This document shows, in pieces, positions 1 to 13,038 of a stretch of 64,000 bases of DNA; position 1 is the stretch's first letter, and every line of letters starts with the position of its first letter. The position numbers and the translations under genes are program-made. The notes below the pieces were generated by a model. It saw only the letters and a list, made by a program, of their open reading frames with translations. It was not told where the DNA came from and did no database searches. Source of the stretch: Hyperoodon ampullatus (Eukaryota > Chordata > Mammalia > Artiodactyla > Ziphiidae); NCBI GenBank assembly GCA_949752795.1, contig OX457056.1:205221654-205285653 (forward strand), in the 5' to 3' direction.

Positions 1-558
1 TGACAGGCAGAATCACGCACCCTCTTCCTAAACTGGGAGTCAGAAGGTCTGAACAGAAATCAATTCCTGCAATTTGTTTTTAACTTCTTTCTCCTTAGCT
101 GGGATTGATTTTTGTCTTTGTGATCAATGGCAAAGAGAATAGCTCCATGGCCCGAGCAGCTGTTCAAGTGCTTGGTCTGCTTAGCCCCACATCCAACAAA
201 CAGAACTTTAGAAGCTGATTATGAAAGGAATAGGATGAAGATGCTTAAGGGATGGGCCTGATTACCCCTGCCTTCCTGGTGAAAAAATGCCTGCAGGTGT
301 GGGATAAGGCAGAGGGACACCCTGCCGTCCCCAGTGGGTAGAACAGAGCATGGTGATGCTGGGAAGGAGGAAAGCATTGGGATTAGCTTCCTGTTTGCCA
401 ACCTGACTCTCTCCTTCCCTGACTCCCTTCCCTTTAAGCTCTTTCTTTTTCTTCCTCCTCCTATTTCATCCTTCCTACATTTGGAACTGCAAGCAAAACA
501 TCTGTTGCAAAAAAAAAAAAAAAAAAGAAATTGATTGGTTCTCTCTATATGTTTCTTG

Positions 559-590
559 GACTTTAAAATTGTCTGACTTTAAAATTGTCT
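559..590. repeat. Perfect 16-bp tandem pair
   Basis: GACTTTAAAATTGTCT occurs twice with no spacer. Confidence 0.9.
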
Positions 591-1234
591 GATACTTTGA
601 TCGCCATTCTCTCCTCCTCCTCCCTTGTTTTCTTCTAATCCAGCTTGTGTGTAACGGGAGCGTGAAATTAGACACTTCCCCCTCCCCCTCTAGCCTTGGA
701 ACGTCTCCAGGCTGGGCAAGATCGCTTCCACTTTCTCCTCTGAAAAATGTTTTCGGAAGGAATGCACACCTTGTGATAGTGTGTGGTGGTGATTCCACTG
801 AATGCAACTAGGGTGGAGAGGGGGCCGTACCCAAGGCCTTCTGTCTTGTTCTCCAGAATAAATGCTTGCCGTTTTACTGCCTGCCCCAGGTGGCGACCGC
901 TTCCAGATTGCAGTATGGAGAAATCATCCAAGTGCTCTTAATACGATTGTGTTAATTATTTCAGGGCGCTGTGTAACTGCTTCTTAGGTGTTCTTTGTGT
1001 ATGTGGGAGGGAAGGCATAGAAGTAGTGGCTTTCTTACTTCCTCTGAAATATCTGATATGAGTCCTTATGAAGTGGATTGAACATACCTCTTCTGTGTAA
1101 GCAACAGAAGTTTCTCAGCATTTTCTTGGTTAAAGAGTTGTCCTCAGCCTTCCTCCACAATTTTCACCGCCTAGCTAATCTTCTGTCTTATTGAATAACC
1201 TGTAGTTCTTGGAGAATCAGTTATACGTAAAGAA

Positions 1235-1450
1235 TCGGCCGACAGGTGTTGAGTGGCTTATGAGCTAGGCATATTATTAATGCCTTTAATTGTTATGACA
1301 GCCTATGAGGCAAGTCCAACTCTTACCACCATTTCACAGAAGAGGCACAGAGCGGTGAAGTCATTTTCCAAAGATCACACAACCAGTAAAGAGTGGAGCA
1401 GAAATTTGACCTAGGCAGCCTGACACCAGAGCCTTCTTTCTCAATCTCTG
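1235..1450 (-). mobile_element. MIR SINE
   Basis: Reverse MIR: CCATTTCACAGAAGAGGC, ACACAACCAGTAAAGAGTGG and GACCTAGGCAGCCTGACA. Confidence 0.75.
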
Positions 1451-1699
1451 CTCTTGTGCTGCTCTTTAAATGAGAAAGTGTCATGACTTAAACTTTCTTG
1501 TTTGCCTGAGTCAAACTGGGTCAAGAACTGTGTAAGGGGCAGTGAGTGGAAAACTTAACACAAAGTAAGTGCTTACAACATTTTTGTGGAGTCATCGAAT
1601 GACCACCAAAGAAACTGGCCGCATAGACTCTTAGGAGATAGGAGTTGAAGAAGGCATTCACGTGGAGGAGACTAGGACCCAGCAAGTGAAGGGATGAGG

Positions 1700-1830
1700 A
1701 ACACAGGGATGTGACATTTTTGAGTCCCTACTTTGTGTCAGGTGCACGTTGGGCCTTATGATATGAGGGTGCTTATCTGTTTTTAGATGAAACTGAGGTG
1801 CAAGAGCAGTTAGGTGCTTTTCCTACAGAG
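1700..1830 (-). mobile_element. MIR SINE fragment
   Basis: CTACTTTGTGTCAGGTGC and AGATGAAACTGAGGTGCAAG read as a short reverse MIR. Confidence 0.55.
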
Positions 1831-2544
1831 TCGTAATTGCCAGTAGAGGTGGTGGTGGGGGTTGGGATCCATGGCTGGGTTTCTGTTCTGATGTTCTTTT
1901 TAAGTTTTCACAACAAAGAACTAAGTCAGTAACCCCAAAAGGTACAGAAAGATAAAATTTCTCATAAGCCAGCTGTAACTCTTGGATGTTTTCTTGAAGC
2001 AAAACTACGTTCCTGATGTGAACCACCTCTGCAGAGATAAACAAACAAATAAAACTTTAATAAGATCATTGAGCAGCATAGTATTGCTTTTTTATTGCAA
2101 ATGTCAAGTGAAAATGAAGCAGAGTGTCTGAGTCAGATACTGAATGGCAAAGACTCTTAATAAAACCTACACACACCCAGTATTTCTTGCCCTTCCCCCG
2201 AAGTGCCTCTTCTGGAACCAAGCAACCCCCCGTGATCCACTCAGTTGAATCTCCCATCCTGCTACCTCTCCATCTCTGCTGGTGATCTTTTTCTTCTTTC
2301 AAGCTCCATCCCCACCTTTTCTCTCCACGTGTCCCTTTGGTGTGTAGGATAGTTCAGCCGTGACCTGGATTCTCCAGGTCTTCTATCCTCAAATCCGTCA
2401 TCCCATTCGGCAAAGAGTATGTCCTTCGGTATGAGAATTCCCTCTCCTCCTAAGGCAGTGGGAGTGTAAATAACACCTGTTTATACACTACTTATTACCA
2501 GGTGTGTGTGCAGTTATGTGAGTGTGTGTGTGGAGTTAGGCAAA

Positions 2545-2650
2545 CATGAGCTGAAATCCCAGTCCAACCCTTTGCCAGCTGTGTCACTCTGCCATCTCTG
2601 TGTCTCAGACGTCTCATCTATAAAATGAGGTAGGACGAGTGTGGATTTCA
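2545..2650 (+). mobile_element. MIR SINE fragment
   Basis: GAAATCCCAGTCCAACCC, TTGCCAGCTGTGTCACTC and CTCATCTATAAAATGAGG mark a short MIR core. Confidence 0.65.
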
Positions 2651-3244
2651 CAGTACCAAGCACTGATTTTATTGTAGTCTAGAAAGATCATAAGTTGTGT
2701 AAACTATTGTGGTTCTGGGGTGGGGCGATTCTCTGTTTTATAGCTCTTATCCTTTGCCCTGCTCAAGGTACCATAGCACTGGCATTCATTTTGTATTGTC
2801 ATTTGTACATCTTACATGTTTGGCTTGTTTTTACAAGGAAATAGTGAACTCCATGAGGTCACAGCCCCATGACTCCTGTGATAAGCTGACACAGCCTGGG
2901 CACAAAAGTGCTGCATAAGTATCTGCTAATTGATTGATAAATGTACCACATAGTAGAATCGGGGCCAGTATCCCTAATGAGATGTCTAAACGTGATTAAT
3001 GTTCAAGGGACGATGTGAATTCGGCCAGACCTTTCATTAATATGTGGATTCGGCAGTGGGTGGGGAAGAACATCTTGTAATGTGCTTCTTTGTTTCCCAC
3101 AGGAAAGCATGGCCTGGTTTTCCATGTTGTGGTGTTGCCAGCCACTCAAAGGGGTATTTGATGTAAAATCACGACCCACTTGTAAAAATCCATGCAATTA
3201 TCTCCACTTTGTGTTTTTCTGATCTTGACTTAGTGAACACAGAC

Positions 3245-3400
3245 CGAAGCAGCCTGGCAATTTGAAAAGAGCCTTGGGCCTCAAGTCAGAAGTTCTGAGG
3301 TTGGCTTTGAGCCTTACCTTTTAGTAGCAAGGTGACATAATGTGGCCTGTCTGGGCCTCTGGTCCCTGAATTCTAACATGGGGATATAATTAGACCTCCT
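3245..3400 (+). mobile_element. MIR-like SINE fragment
   Basis: GAAGTTCTGAGGTTGGC, then AGCAAGGTGACATAATGTGG and CTAACATGGGGATATAAT show a worn MIR body. Confidence 0.5.
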
Positions 3401-3839
3401 TTGCATGCTTGTGCTCCAACCAAATGAGATTCAGTCCAATAATGAGAACTAATGGCATGAAGTAGAATACAAATATGAGTTATGACCTGGGTGCCAGATA
3501 CTAAGAGATGGTTAAATGGGAACAGGACACATTGTCTACCCTCGATGATAATACAGTACAAGAGACCTAAGATGTACCCTCTTCCAGTAATTCAGGACAG
3601 CAGCTGATAAGTGCAAAGAGAGAGCTACAAACAAAGAGCCCTGAGAATCAGAGGATGAAAAGCTGAATTCCAGCTGGGAAATTGGGATGGGGGAGGACTC
3701 TTTAAGGAGGTAGCTTTTGGTGTAAGCCGGTGTGAAATTTATTAATGCTGGGATTTGTGTCAGGATGAATCCCTCCAGGTAACTGGTCTTAATAACTAGC
3801 TATTCTTTGGAAAGGCTCTGCAGTAGACACTTTAGATTT

Positions 3840-4030
3840 GTTCAGGGTTGCAAAGTGTAGTGGACATTGTCAAAATTTAAAGACCCAAGTTCAAATCCAG
3901 GCTCTGCTACTTTGGAGCTGAGTGACCTTATCCATGTGAATTAACTCATCAATAAAGTGGGGCTGCATAGTATCTCTCCTCCAAGATCATTGTGCATGAG
4001 GGCAGACAGTGCATACAAAGTGGTGAGCAC
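3840..4030 (+). mobile_element. MIR SINE
   Basis: CAAGTTCAAATCCAGGCTCT, GAGCTGAGTGACCTTATCC and ATAAAGTGGGGCTGCATAG follow the MIR order. Confidence 0.7.
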
Positions 4031-4649
4031 AGAGTTTGACTCTCCACCAGTGATGCTTCTACTGGTGGAGGATAGGACAGGCATGACACAGAGAGTACAA
4101 TGGGGAAGCCCCAAGAAGTAGCAGAGTAGCAGTTGGCATTTTACAAATATTCATGGCTCTCTTGGGGAGGGGGCAGTGTTTTCTGAGAAACAGCTTGACA
4201 GATGGTTTAAATCCGTCCACTGCTGTCCCCAAATGAGGCATGCAAGTCCCATGTTGGCAAAGTTTTCCTGTTATATCTAGCAGCCCAGGTATCTCCAAGT
4301 CTGTCTGGAAATCCCATGTCCCAAAGAAGCATCCCTGCTTCTCTAGAAAATTAATGGCTTTGTTTTCCTTGCCCTTTTAGGATCTTTAAAATATCTTGCA
4401 CATATCAATAAAACTAGTCATTCTCGAAGCAGCTATGTGCACCTGCCATTCATCCCATGTGGCTGAAGACACATCTGATCTATAGCTCTGCCCATCCATT
4501 TCTTGCTTTTCTTCTCATATTCTGTATTGCCTCCAACCTTTCAGTGTGTAGATAGCTATAGCCCTACAGACTATATATAGCTACTGGCCCAATGGCAAAT
4601 GTCAATGCCCCAAACAATCAATAGAGTGGGCCTATGTGGATCATCAGCT

Positions 4650-4971
4650 TGATTTCTGTACTATGGCTGCTATAAAAACCATAGACTGAGTGGTTTATAA
4701 AAGCAGAAGCTTATTTCTCACAGGTTTGGAGGCTGGCAAGTCCAAGATTAAGGCACTGGAAGATTTGGTATCTGGTAAGGGTCCACTTCCTGGTCCATAG
4801 ACGGCTGTCTTGTTGCCATGTCCTTACACGTTAGAAAAAGAGAGCTCTCTGGGGTCTCTTTTATAAGAACACTAGTCTCTCCCAAAAGCCCCACCTCCAA
4901 ATACCATCATATTGGGGATTACGTTTCAACATACGAATTTTGTGGGGGACACAAACATTCATTCTACAGCA
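4650..4971 (-). mobile_element. MST-type MaLR LTR
   Basis: Reverse-oriented LTR of the ERVL-MaLR class: GGCTGCTATAAAAACCATAG, GTTTATAAAAGCAGAAGC, TATTTCTCACAGGTTTGGAGG, CTCTTTTATAAGAACACTAG and CATACGAATTTTGTGGGGGA occur in the order of the MST consensus as remembered. A small internal deletion is present. It carries no viral coding sequence. Confidence 0.8.
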
Positions 4972-6214
4972 ATTTGTTAGTGAGAATACTTCTAAAATCT
5001 TTGGGTTCTGGGGTACATATACAGGTCAATCATAACACCCTACTCATTGTATTTGTAAAACAATTTATAGTTAACATGAAAGCATTTTATTATCTTATCT
5101 CATTTACTTTTCTGTAAGAGAAGGATAATAATTATTTGTTCCATTTTCATAGAAAAATAACCTTGGAACTCCAAGAGACTAGTTACCATGCCTAAAATTG
5201 GATGTCTGATACATGATCAAGCTGAAACTAGAATCACAGATGTTACAGATACTGGGATCTTTTACCTTTCTTCCTTCTTCTCCTTTCCCACTCTTTAGTT
5301 TTTGGTTTCTGAAATTCTGGGATGTTATAGAAAAGACAGAGCCTGGCTTGGGAAGATTTCAGCCAATTAATTGACCTCATAATGTCTACCTGTATAAAGG
5401 AAATAGGCTATGTGATATCTCAAAGAGAAAAACTTACGTAAGTGTAGGAAGGCTATATAAGCTTGATTCCTTGCAATATCTTTTCTAGCCCTTTCTCAGT
5501 TCATCTTTTACAAAACCATATTAAACTCACAGTCCACAAGAAACAGGGGCTTTTGTGAAAGAGGAAGCAGGGGAGGTGTTTTGATTGTAAGTTTTAACAT
5601 TTGTCTTTAAGGTTTCCATGGGTAGTGTTTCCTTTTTCTGTGAAGCTCTGGCATCCTGATCTAGAACTCAACATAGACTGTCTCTGTTTTAGCTTTTTAT
5701 CTGTTATTATATTAACTGGGAGTATTCGAACGCTCCCAAATTTTATACTCCAGGATGACAATTCAAATCCATATCAGTTCTTTTTTTATTGCTGCACTTA
5801 TTATCTTTGCCTTTTTATCCCCCAACAAAACTAGGAGAGGAAAGACAATGAACTTCCATTTTGCAGGGTCAAGTGGGCATCCCATGAAATTCTTCCCTTC
5901 CTTTTAAATCATAAAAGCTAAAACATGAAGATAAGACTTGCAGCTGCTTAATGGTCAAATCTCTGGCACAAAACACGTTGACTTTGTGGTCTCCATAGGT
6001 GGTCTTCTCTACAGAGTCATCCTTGCTGAGGGCCAACAAGAAGAATTTCAGTGTTCTATCCATGGTCGATTCTGACCAGGTAGCCCATGTGGCAACCCTG
6101 ACACTTCCTGAACAGCCTCCAGTTTACATATAAACTGTTGCCATGGTCAGTCACCCTAAGTCCTCTAAGATATTAGACTGATACAGGCATCTGTGCCTCT
6201 AGTTCAGCAGGGAC

Positions 6215-6430
6215 AGGTAATATGCATTGAGTACTTAGGACGTGTCAGGTATAGGGCTAAAACTCTTTACATGCCATGGTAGATTCATTCCTCATGATAA
6301 CGTGTCATTAGGTAGCATTAATATCTCCATTTTCCAGAAGAAAAAATTAGGAAGGCTCAATTACCTGTTCAAGGTCACCAAACCAGCAAATGGCAGAAGC
6401 AGGATTCAAACGCAACAAGTCTGGGATCCC
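6215..6430 (-). mobile_element. MIR SINE
   Basis: Reverse MIR: CATTGAGTACTTAGGACG, CTCCATTTTCCAGAAGAA, CCTGTTCAAGGTCACC and GCAGGATTCAAACGCA. Confidence 0.75.
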
Positions 6431-6788
6431 AACCAACATGCTATAATGCTTAAAAATAAGAAGAAGAGTCTTCTTTGAAATATGTAATTGGAAACTTATC
6501 AAGCCCAGCTCCTTTATTATATTTGAAAAAACAGTCTCAGAGAGTCAGACCTACTGATTCTTCTTGTTTGTGTGGTCTAGATCTAGACATGGTCTTTGTC
6601 CCATGCTTTTCTAACTCATCACCTTTTCTCTACCTTACTAGCATTCCCCATAGGCAGTGAAGGCCCCAAGAAGTCTCTTGGCAGGACTGGTGAAAGTGTC
6701 AGTTAATTTGTCAGTATTTTTTGGCCACTAGTGTGCTGGCAACCTCAGTACATGTCTTCCCTCCAACACCGGCCCTACAAGCACATGC

Positions 6789-6809
6789 GTGCACACACAC
6801 ACACACACA
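6789..6809. repeat. CA microsatellite
   Basis: A short CA run of about 10 units. Confidence 0.85.
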
Positions 6810-7640
6810 TCCCTCATACAAAGAGAGAGAGAGCAATACTGGTTTCACATCAACTATCTTATCCCAAATCTATTCTTGGTAAGCTATTTTGGGGCTATGT
6901 TAGGGGCCCAATAAAAAATTTTATAGGCAAATCTGTTTCAAAGAGATTCAGTCTCAGCAGGAGTGTTGTGTTAGGCATTAGACCCACTCTTTCTAGAAAC
7001 AGGCAGATAAAACTGCATATTGCATTAATATCCCAGAGCCTCTAGGACATAAAACGAGCAAACACCAGTTTGACAAACACTAAATTCAACATCAAACAGT
7101 CTAGCAGAGGAGATGGCTTGCTGATAGGTGTCTTGTTCTAAATGCTGAACACAGGTTTGATTCAGACACATAGTGTAGTGCCTTAGCAGAGCGCTTCCAG
7201 AAAAGGAACTCAAGATGACAGAGACGACATAACCTTCCATGTAGAAGCCATCCTGACACTTGAAGCTTCATCCTAATGAGACCCATGGCTATATATTGAC
7301 TCTTATGGCCTGGCAGTCGGAAGCCTGTTTCTTTGTTCTTAAAGAAGAAATATGATCTTTCAAGGAATTATGTAGGTGGAGAGGAAGAGAAAGGCCTAAC
7401 AACGTCAAGACTTATTTTAAATAATCTGAATAGAATTAATGAGCAAAGAAATTGGAAAAGTTAATTGTGCATCATAACACTCAGCTGTTCCCTCTCATTT
7501 TTTAAAGAGGAGGAAACAATGCAAGGGCTGCGTGAGAAATAACTAACGGATGCCTATAAAGATGGTCATTTCTCTTGGCTTGGACAGATTCTTCACATCG
7601 AACTGGACCCAGCAAGGTCCTCTAGCTGGAAAAGCTTCTA

Positions 7641-7863
7641 CTTTCTTTTTTTTTTTCTTTTTTATTTTTTTTGCGGTACGCGGGCTTCTCACTGTTGTGA
7701 CCTCTCCCGTTGCGGAGTACAGGCTCCGGACGCGCAGGCTCAGCGGCCATGGCTCATGGGCCTAGACGCTCCATGACGTGTGGGATCTTCCCAGACCGGG
7801 GCACGAACCCATGTCCCCTGCATCGGCGGGCAGACTCTCAACCACTGCGCCACCAGGGAAGCC
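7641..7863 (-). mobile_element. CHR-2 type SINE
   Basis: Cetacean tRNA-derived SINE in reverse orientation: a poly-T-rich start, then the reverse complement of the CHR body, ending in CCACCAGGGAAGCCC. A 15-bp target duplication (CTGGAAAAGCTTCTA) flanks it at 7626-7640 and 7864-7878 with no mismatch, so both ends are well defined. Confidence 0.95.
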
Positions 7864-8144
7864 CTGGAAAAGCTTCTAAATGTCACTTCCTATGAGGGCA
7901 GCAGCTCTCATGTAAGCTGAATTTATTTCCATTATAGTCCCTCTTATTCACCAATTTCAGTAACAGCACTATTCACTCCTGTGCAGCAATAGAGCATTGA
8001 TTTCTCAGGGCTGGGAAATTGACATGAACCCTACCAGAGAAAGATCTGCCTTGTTGGTGGGCATCTCATCCAGGAAATTGAGAACTGAATGACCTGGGAT
8101 CCATTCCCTTCCATAGAGAGGTTTGGAAACCTCACAGTCTGAGG

Positions 8145-8330
8145 GACCAGCATAAACTTTGCAGTCGGATAAACTGGGGTTCAAATTCCAGCTCCACCAT
8201 TTACTTGCTGTGTGTCTTTGAGTATGTTGTGTAAGTTCCCTATGCCTCAATGTCTCCTCTGACCATAAAACAGAAAGCTGGTACATACAGAAGAATAGTG
8301 CTTGGTATTTAATAAATGCTCAAAAAACGT
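8145..8330 (+). mobile_element. MIR SINE
   Basis: GGGGTTCAAATTCCAGCTCC, ACTTGCTGTGTGTCTTTG and a TTTAATAAATGCTCAA end follow the MIR consensus. Confidence 0.75.
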
Positions 8331-9470
8331 TAGATTATCAGTACTTTTACCTTGTAGGGTACTAATGATAGTTTTAACAATAATAACGGTAATAATTATT
8401 GTGGATATTGAATAGTATTGTGGGTCTAAAGCACTCATCACATGATAGATATTCAAAAATATTAGTTTCTGCTTCTCTTCTCAGATTACCTATGCCCACT
8501 TATGAATTCTAGAGACATTAGAAGTTTTCTTCTATCTATGGGAGAAGCAGGCTCAATATGACTCAAGGCCCTCTGGTTCCATTTTGGGGGGCAAATTTCT
8601 CTCTCTCCTACAGGGCAAGTCATCGTCCAGAAGCAAGGAGAAGTGAAAAAAATATAGGATATGTCAGTTTAGACTTGGTTACAGCAGGCATGGGAACAAG
8701 TCAGAAGAGACAGATGTGTTTAACGGCCAATGTATTTGTCCAAAGGAATCATTTTCACTGGCCAGAAGCCCAGTTAAACCTGTAAAATAGAAATCCAGAA
8801 AATCAGATTAACGAGCCAGTCATTAGTGAGGAAGAGGCCCAGCTCATTCTGTGTTTAGCAGGACTGATGGTCCCGGAGCAAATAATTGGATGACATCCAT
8901 CAAGTGTAAAATAAAAGGTGTCACTGAAAGGGAAAGTAGTAATAATCTCGCGGATTTACAGTGCCAGCACATTTGCTTGTAAGGACGAGAAAAGTTCATC
9001 AAAATAGATTAATAGTCGCTAAACTTTATTCCTTCCTTGTGTGATTGCCAGAGAACCACACAAATAATAGCGGAGAGGCAGCAAAGGCACTAGGCTGGTA
9101 TCATTCCAGCACTGGGAGGACTCTGCTCCTAAGGGGGAATATGCTAGAACTTCTATTTGGAGATACGTCCCTGTGACCAGCAGGGCCTGGGCAGGGATGG
9201 AGTTCTTCTCTACAGCCACCGTGTAGTCACTAAACAATGGAGAAAATTGAATTCAGAGGCTCTCTGTTTAAGCGAATGAATCACAATTCATTGGTCAGTC
9301 AGTAAGTATTGACTTCCTGCCCTATGCCTGCCATTTTGGAGATGTGCTCATTCCTAGTTAAATTTTTAAGCATAGGCTGGAGTTGTACACTGGCTGGGAC
9401 AATGAAAGGTTGTATGATGTTGGGCAAATTAGTGACCTCTCTCAGCCTCAATGTCCTGACCTGTAGAGTG

Positions 9471-9490
9471 TATATATATATATCTATCTA

Positions 9491-9529
<39 letters not shown>

Positions 9530-9590
9530 ATCTATATCTCCTCTACATGTCAGGAATATATATATGTATATGTATATGTATATATATAAG
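9471..9590. repeat. TA / TATC compound microsatellite
   Basis: About 120 bp of alternating TA runs with TATC and TATG units. Likely to vary in length and to assemble poorly. Confidence 0.9.
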
Positions 9591-10550
9591 TGCAAATGAA
9601 GTATGGTTTATAAACTGCTTACTGTAGCATCTTCCACGTAATGTTTTCTCACTGCATGGTAATTACTATCCCTCTTGTTTTTATTACCTCACTTCTCTTC
9701 TAAGAAGACATCATTTTTAAGATGCAGTGTCAATGTCATGGCTGATTCTATGGGAATATGAAGAAACACAAACATATACATATAAGTCAATTACAGAGAT
9801 TTAAAAAAATTTTCTTAAAGATGTTGGAACTAAGGAAATGTTACAATTGTTGACATGAGTAAGATGAACAGAGGTTTTGTCTCAGTCAAAGGAGGAGGAG
9901 AACAGGTTTAGAGCCAATCTTTACTAGGTTCATATTTGTCTTATCTTGGGCAAGTCATTCCATATCTTATAGACTCTGCAGGGTTGTCAGTGGGATTAAA
10001 CTAGATAATTTATGTAAGGGAGGTTCTGGAGCGTGGTAGATGAACCCAATTGATGACAGTTTTATCATTTTTTTTTATCATCATGCGTCCACTAATTGCC
10101 TGCCGTGAGACCAGCATTACTTAGTAATCAAGAAGTTACACCCTTATAATAAGACATGAGGGATCACTATAGGTATATGTACACCACAAGAGTAGATGTT
10201 GAAAGTGCTATAGAAATGGAAATAACAAAATTCAGGAGATGAGAGGAAGGAGAAGTTATAATGAATTGGTGGCATCCACAACCCTTCCATGAACTCCGGG
10301 GCCTTACACTGAGGTTTAAAGTATCAGCTGGATTTCTGCAGTACAGAGAGTGGACAGCCAGGACAGAGGCAGAGCTGCAGGAGCCAGCTTGATGTCGCTG
10401 GGGGACGCTATGGCATCAGAGGTACTGGGGCACCTCTGGCCTCCTTGGGCTTCGTGCAGCCCTTTAATATTTTAGATTATTCCATGGTAGTTCTGAAGTG
10501 TAATTCCATCTTCATGCTTTATTTAAGCAGAAACTCTCCCAGGTTGTGTG

Positions 10551-10584
10551 TGTGAGCTTCTGTGTGTGTGTGTCTGTGTGTGTC

Positions 10585-10622
<38 letters not shown>
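10551..10622. repeat. TG then AG compound microsatellite
   Basis: A TG run with scattered TC steps, passing at about 10605 into an AG run. Confidence 0.9.
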
Positions 10623-10623
<1 letters not shown>

Positions 10624-11039
10624 ATCTGTGCTTGCACAGGGCCATACAGGCATGGCTGGGCTGAGTTCCAGAGTCAGGTCAGCGGGACCCTATCAAGGGG
10701 ACCACTCTGTTCTCCTTTGGCCCTTGATAAGTTAGAAACCCCAGGGGGCCCTGCCTTGCTCTGTGGTGCTGATAAGAAGCCTGGTGGTGCTGTCATCTTG
10801 TTCCCTGTGGAGGCGACTGGGTCTTCGGGGGAAATGCTGCTTTTAATTGCTGACCTCTGGCCAGCATTAGTACCGGGATTCTGACACTGGTCTAATTCAC
10901 TAAGGGTGAGGTTGGTGAACTTCAGGATGTTCTGTGGAGAACTGATTTTCAAGTACATGATGGGTGACCAGAGGATATATTTGGGGGTTTAAAAACTTTA
11001 TCACTGGGTAAAGGGTCTTCTTGGGGGGGGATGATGCAA

Positions 11040-11163
11040 ATGATTTAGAACTATGTCAGAGGTGGTGGTCATACAGCATTGTGAAGGTTCTAAATGCCAC
11101 CGAATTGTACACTTTAAAATGGTTAATTTGATGTTGTATGAATTTCACCTTAATTTTAAAAAG
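11040..11163 (+). mobile_element. Old L1 3' tail
   Basis: GAATTGTACACTTTAAAATGG followed by a TTCACCTTAATTTTAAAAAG end is the usual last 100 bp of old mammalian L1 elements. It is short and diverged. Confidence 0.6.
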
Positions 11164-11294
11164 ACTTTATTATCACTGTAAACACAAAATTCAGGAAAGT
11201 AGCTACATCTCAGAGGGAGGCAGGGGTCAGGACAGGTGAGGGGCACAGAGGCATAGAGGTGTATGTCAGTTGGCACTGAAGTTCTTGTTCTGTG

Positions 11295-11482
11295 CTGCTC
11301 CAAGTGTGGTCCCCAGACCAGCAGCATCAGCATCATCTAGAACTTATTAGAAAAGACAATTCTTGGACCTCATCCCAGACTGATTGAATCAGAGGCTCTG
11401 TGGGTGGGGCCCAGCAGTCTGAGTTTTAACAAGCTTTCTGGGCAATTCTGATGCATGCTGAAGTTTAAAAACTACTGATCTA
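11295..11482. mobile_element. MER5A-like hAT-Charlie element
   Basis: Contains TGTGGTCCCCAGACCAGCAG, GTGGGGCCCAGCAGTCTGAG and TTCTGATGCATGCTG, a typical MER5A reading order in reverse orientation. A non-coding DNA transposon fossil. Confidence 0.75.
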
Positions 11483-12710
11483 GTTCTTGGGTTTGCAGGT
11501 ACATTTATATGTGTTGGTTTTATAATTAAAAATAAAACCAAATTAAAGAAGCAAATAAATAGGATCATGCCAGGACTCATGGTGACTGTGCTTAGAACCA
11601 AGGGTTATATTTTAATCTGATTCTATGTAGTTGAGATGTATTTATAAAAGAAAAACAAAAGACTTCTCAGCAACTCATTAGTCTTAATCTGTCAACACCC
11701 CACCTCTAAGCCAACAGGGAACAATATAGATTCAGAACAGATGTCTTACCAAAAAAAAAAGTCTTGGAATACAAGATAAGAATGATTCTAATTAGAAAAT
11801 AGAGATGTAAGGATAGCAGTGACCATCGGGGGAAACCAGTCTCTCCTCTTGGTTCAAAGCCGAAGACTTTGCACCAAGTTTTTTCCAAGGTTCTGCCTTC
11901 ACGCTGACTTGAACATCTGTTCTACCTGGCAGCTTGTGGTGCCTGCTTTGTGGGCTTGCAATCTGCGCAGGTCAAGAGAGAGCCATGGGAAATGCCATCT
12001 CTTAGAGTGAGGAGCTATGGGTGGCTTTCAGTAGAGATGTTATACCCCCCCTGCTCCCAGCAGCCGCTGTGGGTGGGCACTAGGGTTGGACCCGGGTCAG
12101 GGGACTGGCCTATCTTCAGCAGGAGCCTGGGCTTCCAGTGATTGCTTCCTCAGCACAGCAGCCTGGTTGCTACTGTCCCCCTGTTATTTTCTCTGAGCAG
12201 GCTATGTTGTCTTCTCCTGTGAATATTAATTTCCCCTGAGTTAGGATAATTGGGCCAAGAGCAGCCATCTGCAGAGCTATGCCATGTTGGCGAGACTTTC
12301 CAGCAAGCCCAGGCCAGGGGACCATTTCCTGGAGTGGTTTCCAGGTTCCTCTAAGAATCCATCTGTTGCCAAGTGAGGTTTCAGATGTTGACTCCCCCTG
12401 CCAATATCTGCTCAATGCGTGGATTTGTAAATAGGAAGGGAAAAAATTGTGCTCAGAGAGGAAGTGAAATTAATTTCAAAGTAATAAGGCTTTGAGCAAT
12501 AGTAATTGTTCAGATACGAAACAAATTTTCTTTGACACCCATGTCATCATTGCAGTGGATTAAAAGCTGTTGAAAAAAAAGAATATATAGATCATGGGTA
12601 CAGCAGACATCAGTAGCTTCTCTGTTTTCAGTTGAAAATACTTATTAAGTGTGTATGTATTCAGAGCACTGTGACAGAGTACAGAGCCCCTGCTCTCACA
12701 GACATTGGGA

Positions 12711-12756
12711 AAAGACTGTTGGAATTGCCACAGGGAAAGACTGTTGGAATTGCTCA
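12711..12756. repeat. 25-bp tandem duplication
   Basis: AAAGACTGTTGGAATTGC occurs at 12711 and 12736, about 200 bp before exon A. Confidence 0.85.
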
Positions 12757-12948
12757 CTTATTGTCTAAGTGCTGCGCCACAGGAGCAACTCAGGGCACTG
12801 TGGGGTCGGAGGATCAAAGCCAAAAGGGAGTATTCCCTAAAAGGTTGTCACAAACCTACTGTGACTGTTGATGGAGAGGCTACTGCTTTCTACCTTGTGC
12901 CGTGATCCATAGCCCCATCTGACCTTTCGTGTTTTCCCCACGATACAG

Positions 12949-13038
12949 GTAACAACTGGTGGAAGAGCCAGCTACTACGTGTCTTACCGAAGAGAAGCCT
13001 TCACTCAGATAAAGCTGCCCAAGTACTCGCTGCCCAAG
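12949..13038 (+). CDS. SORCS3: SORCS3 coding exon A (VPS10 propeller)
   Basis: A 90-nt exon of 30 codons, phase 0 at both ends. It reads VTTGGRASYYVSYRREAF and ends with KLPKYSLPK. The acceptor follows a pyrimidine-rich stretch ending in ACAG at 12945-12948, and the donor is GTACGC at 13039. Its last residues run directly into exon B (DMHIIS), which matches the order in SorCS proteins as remembered. In the receptor this segment supplies strands of the luminal beta-propeller. Because it is phase-symmetric, skipping it would keep the frame. The SORCS3 exon expected before it was not found between 1 and 12948. The alternative is SORCS1, less likely. Confidence 0.88.

Larger units (their letters stand above)
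1..12948. other. Intron upstream of exon A (partial)
   Basis: No exon was recognised. The stretch holds MIR fragments, an MST-type LTR, one CHR-2 SINE, a MER5A-like element, an old L1 3' end and microsatellites, listed separately. Stretches without an obvious repeat (about 560-1230, 8780-9240 and 12420-12600) look like ordinary unique intron or possible conserved non-coding DNA. Confidence 0.7.

Noticed and set aside
9309..9599. 96-codon open frame rich in Ile-Tyr
   Set aside because: It is a translation of the TA/TATC microsatellite.
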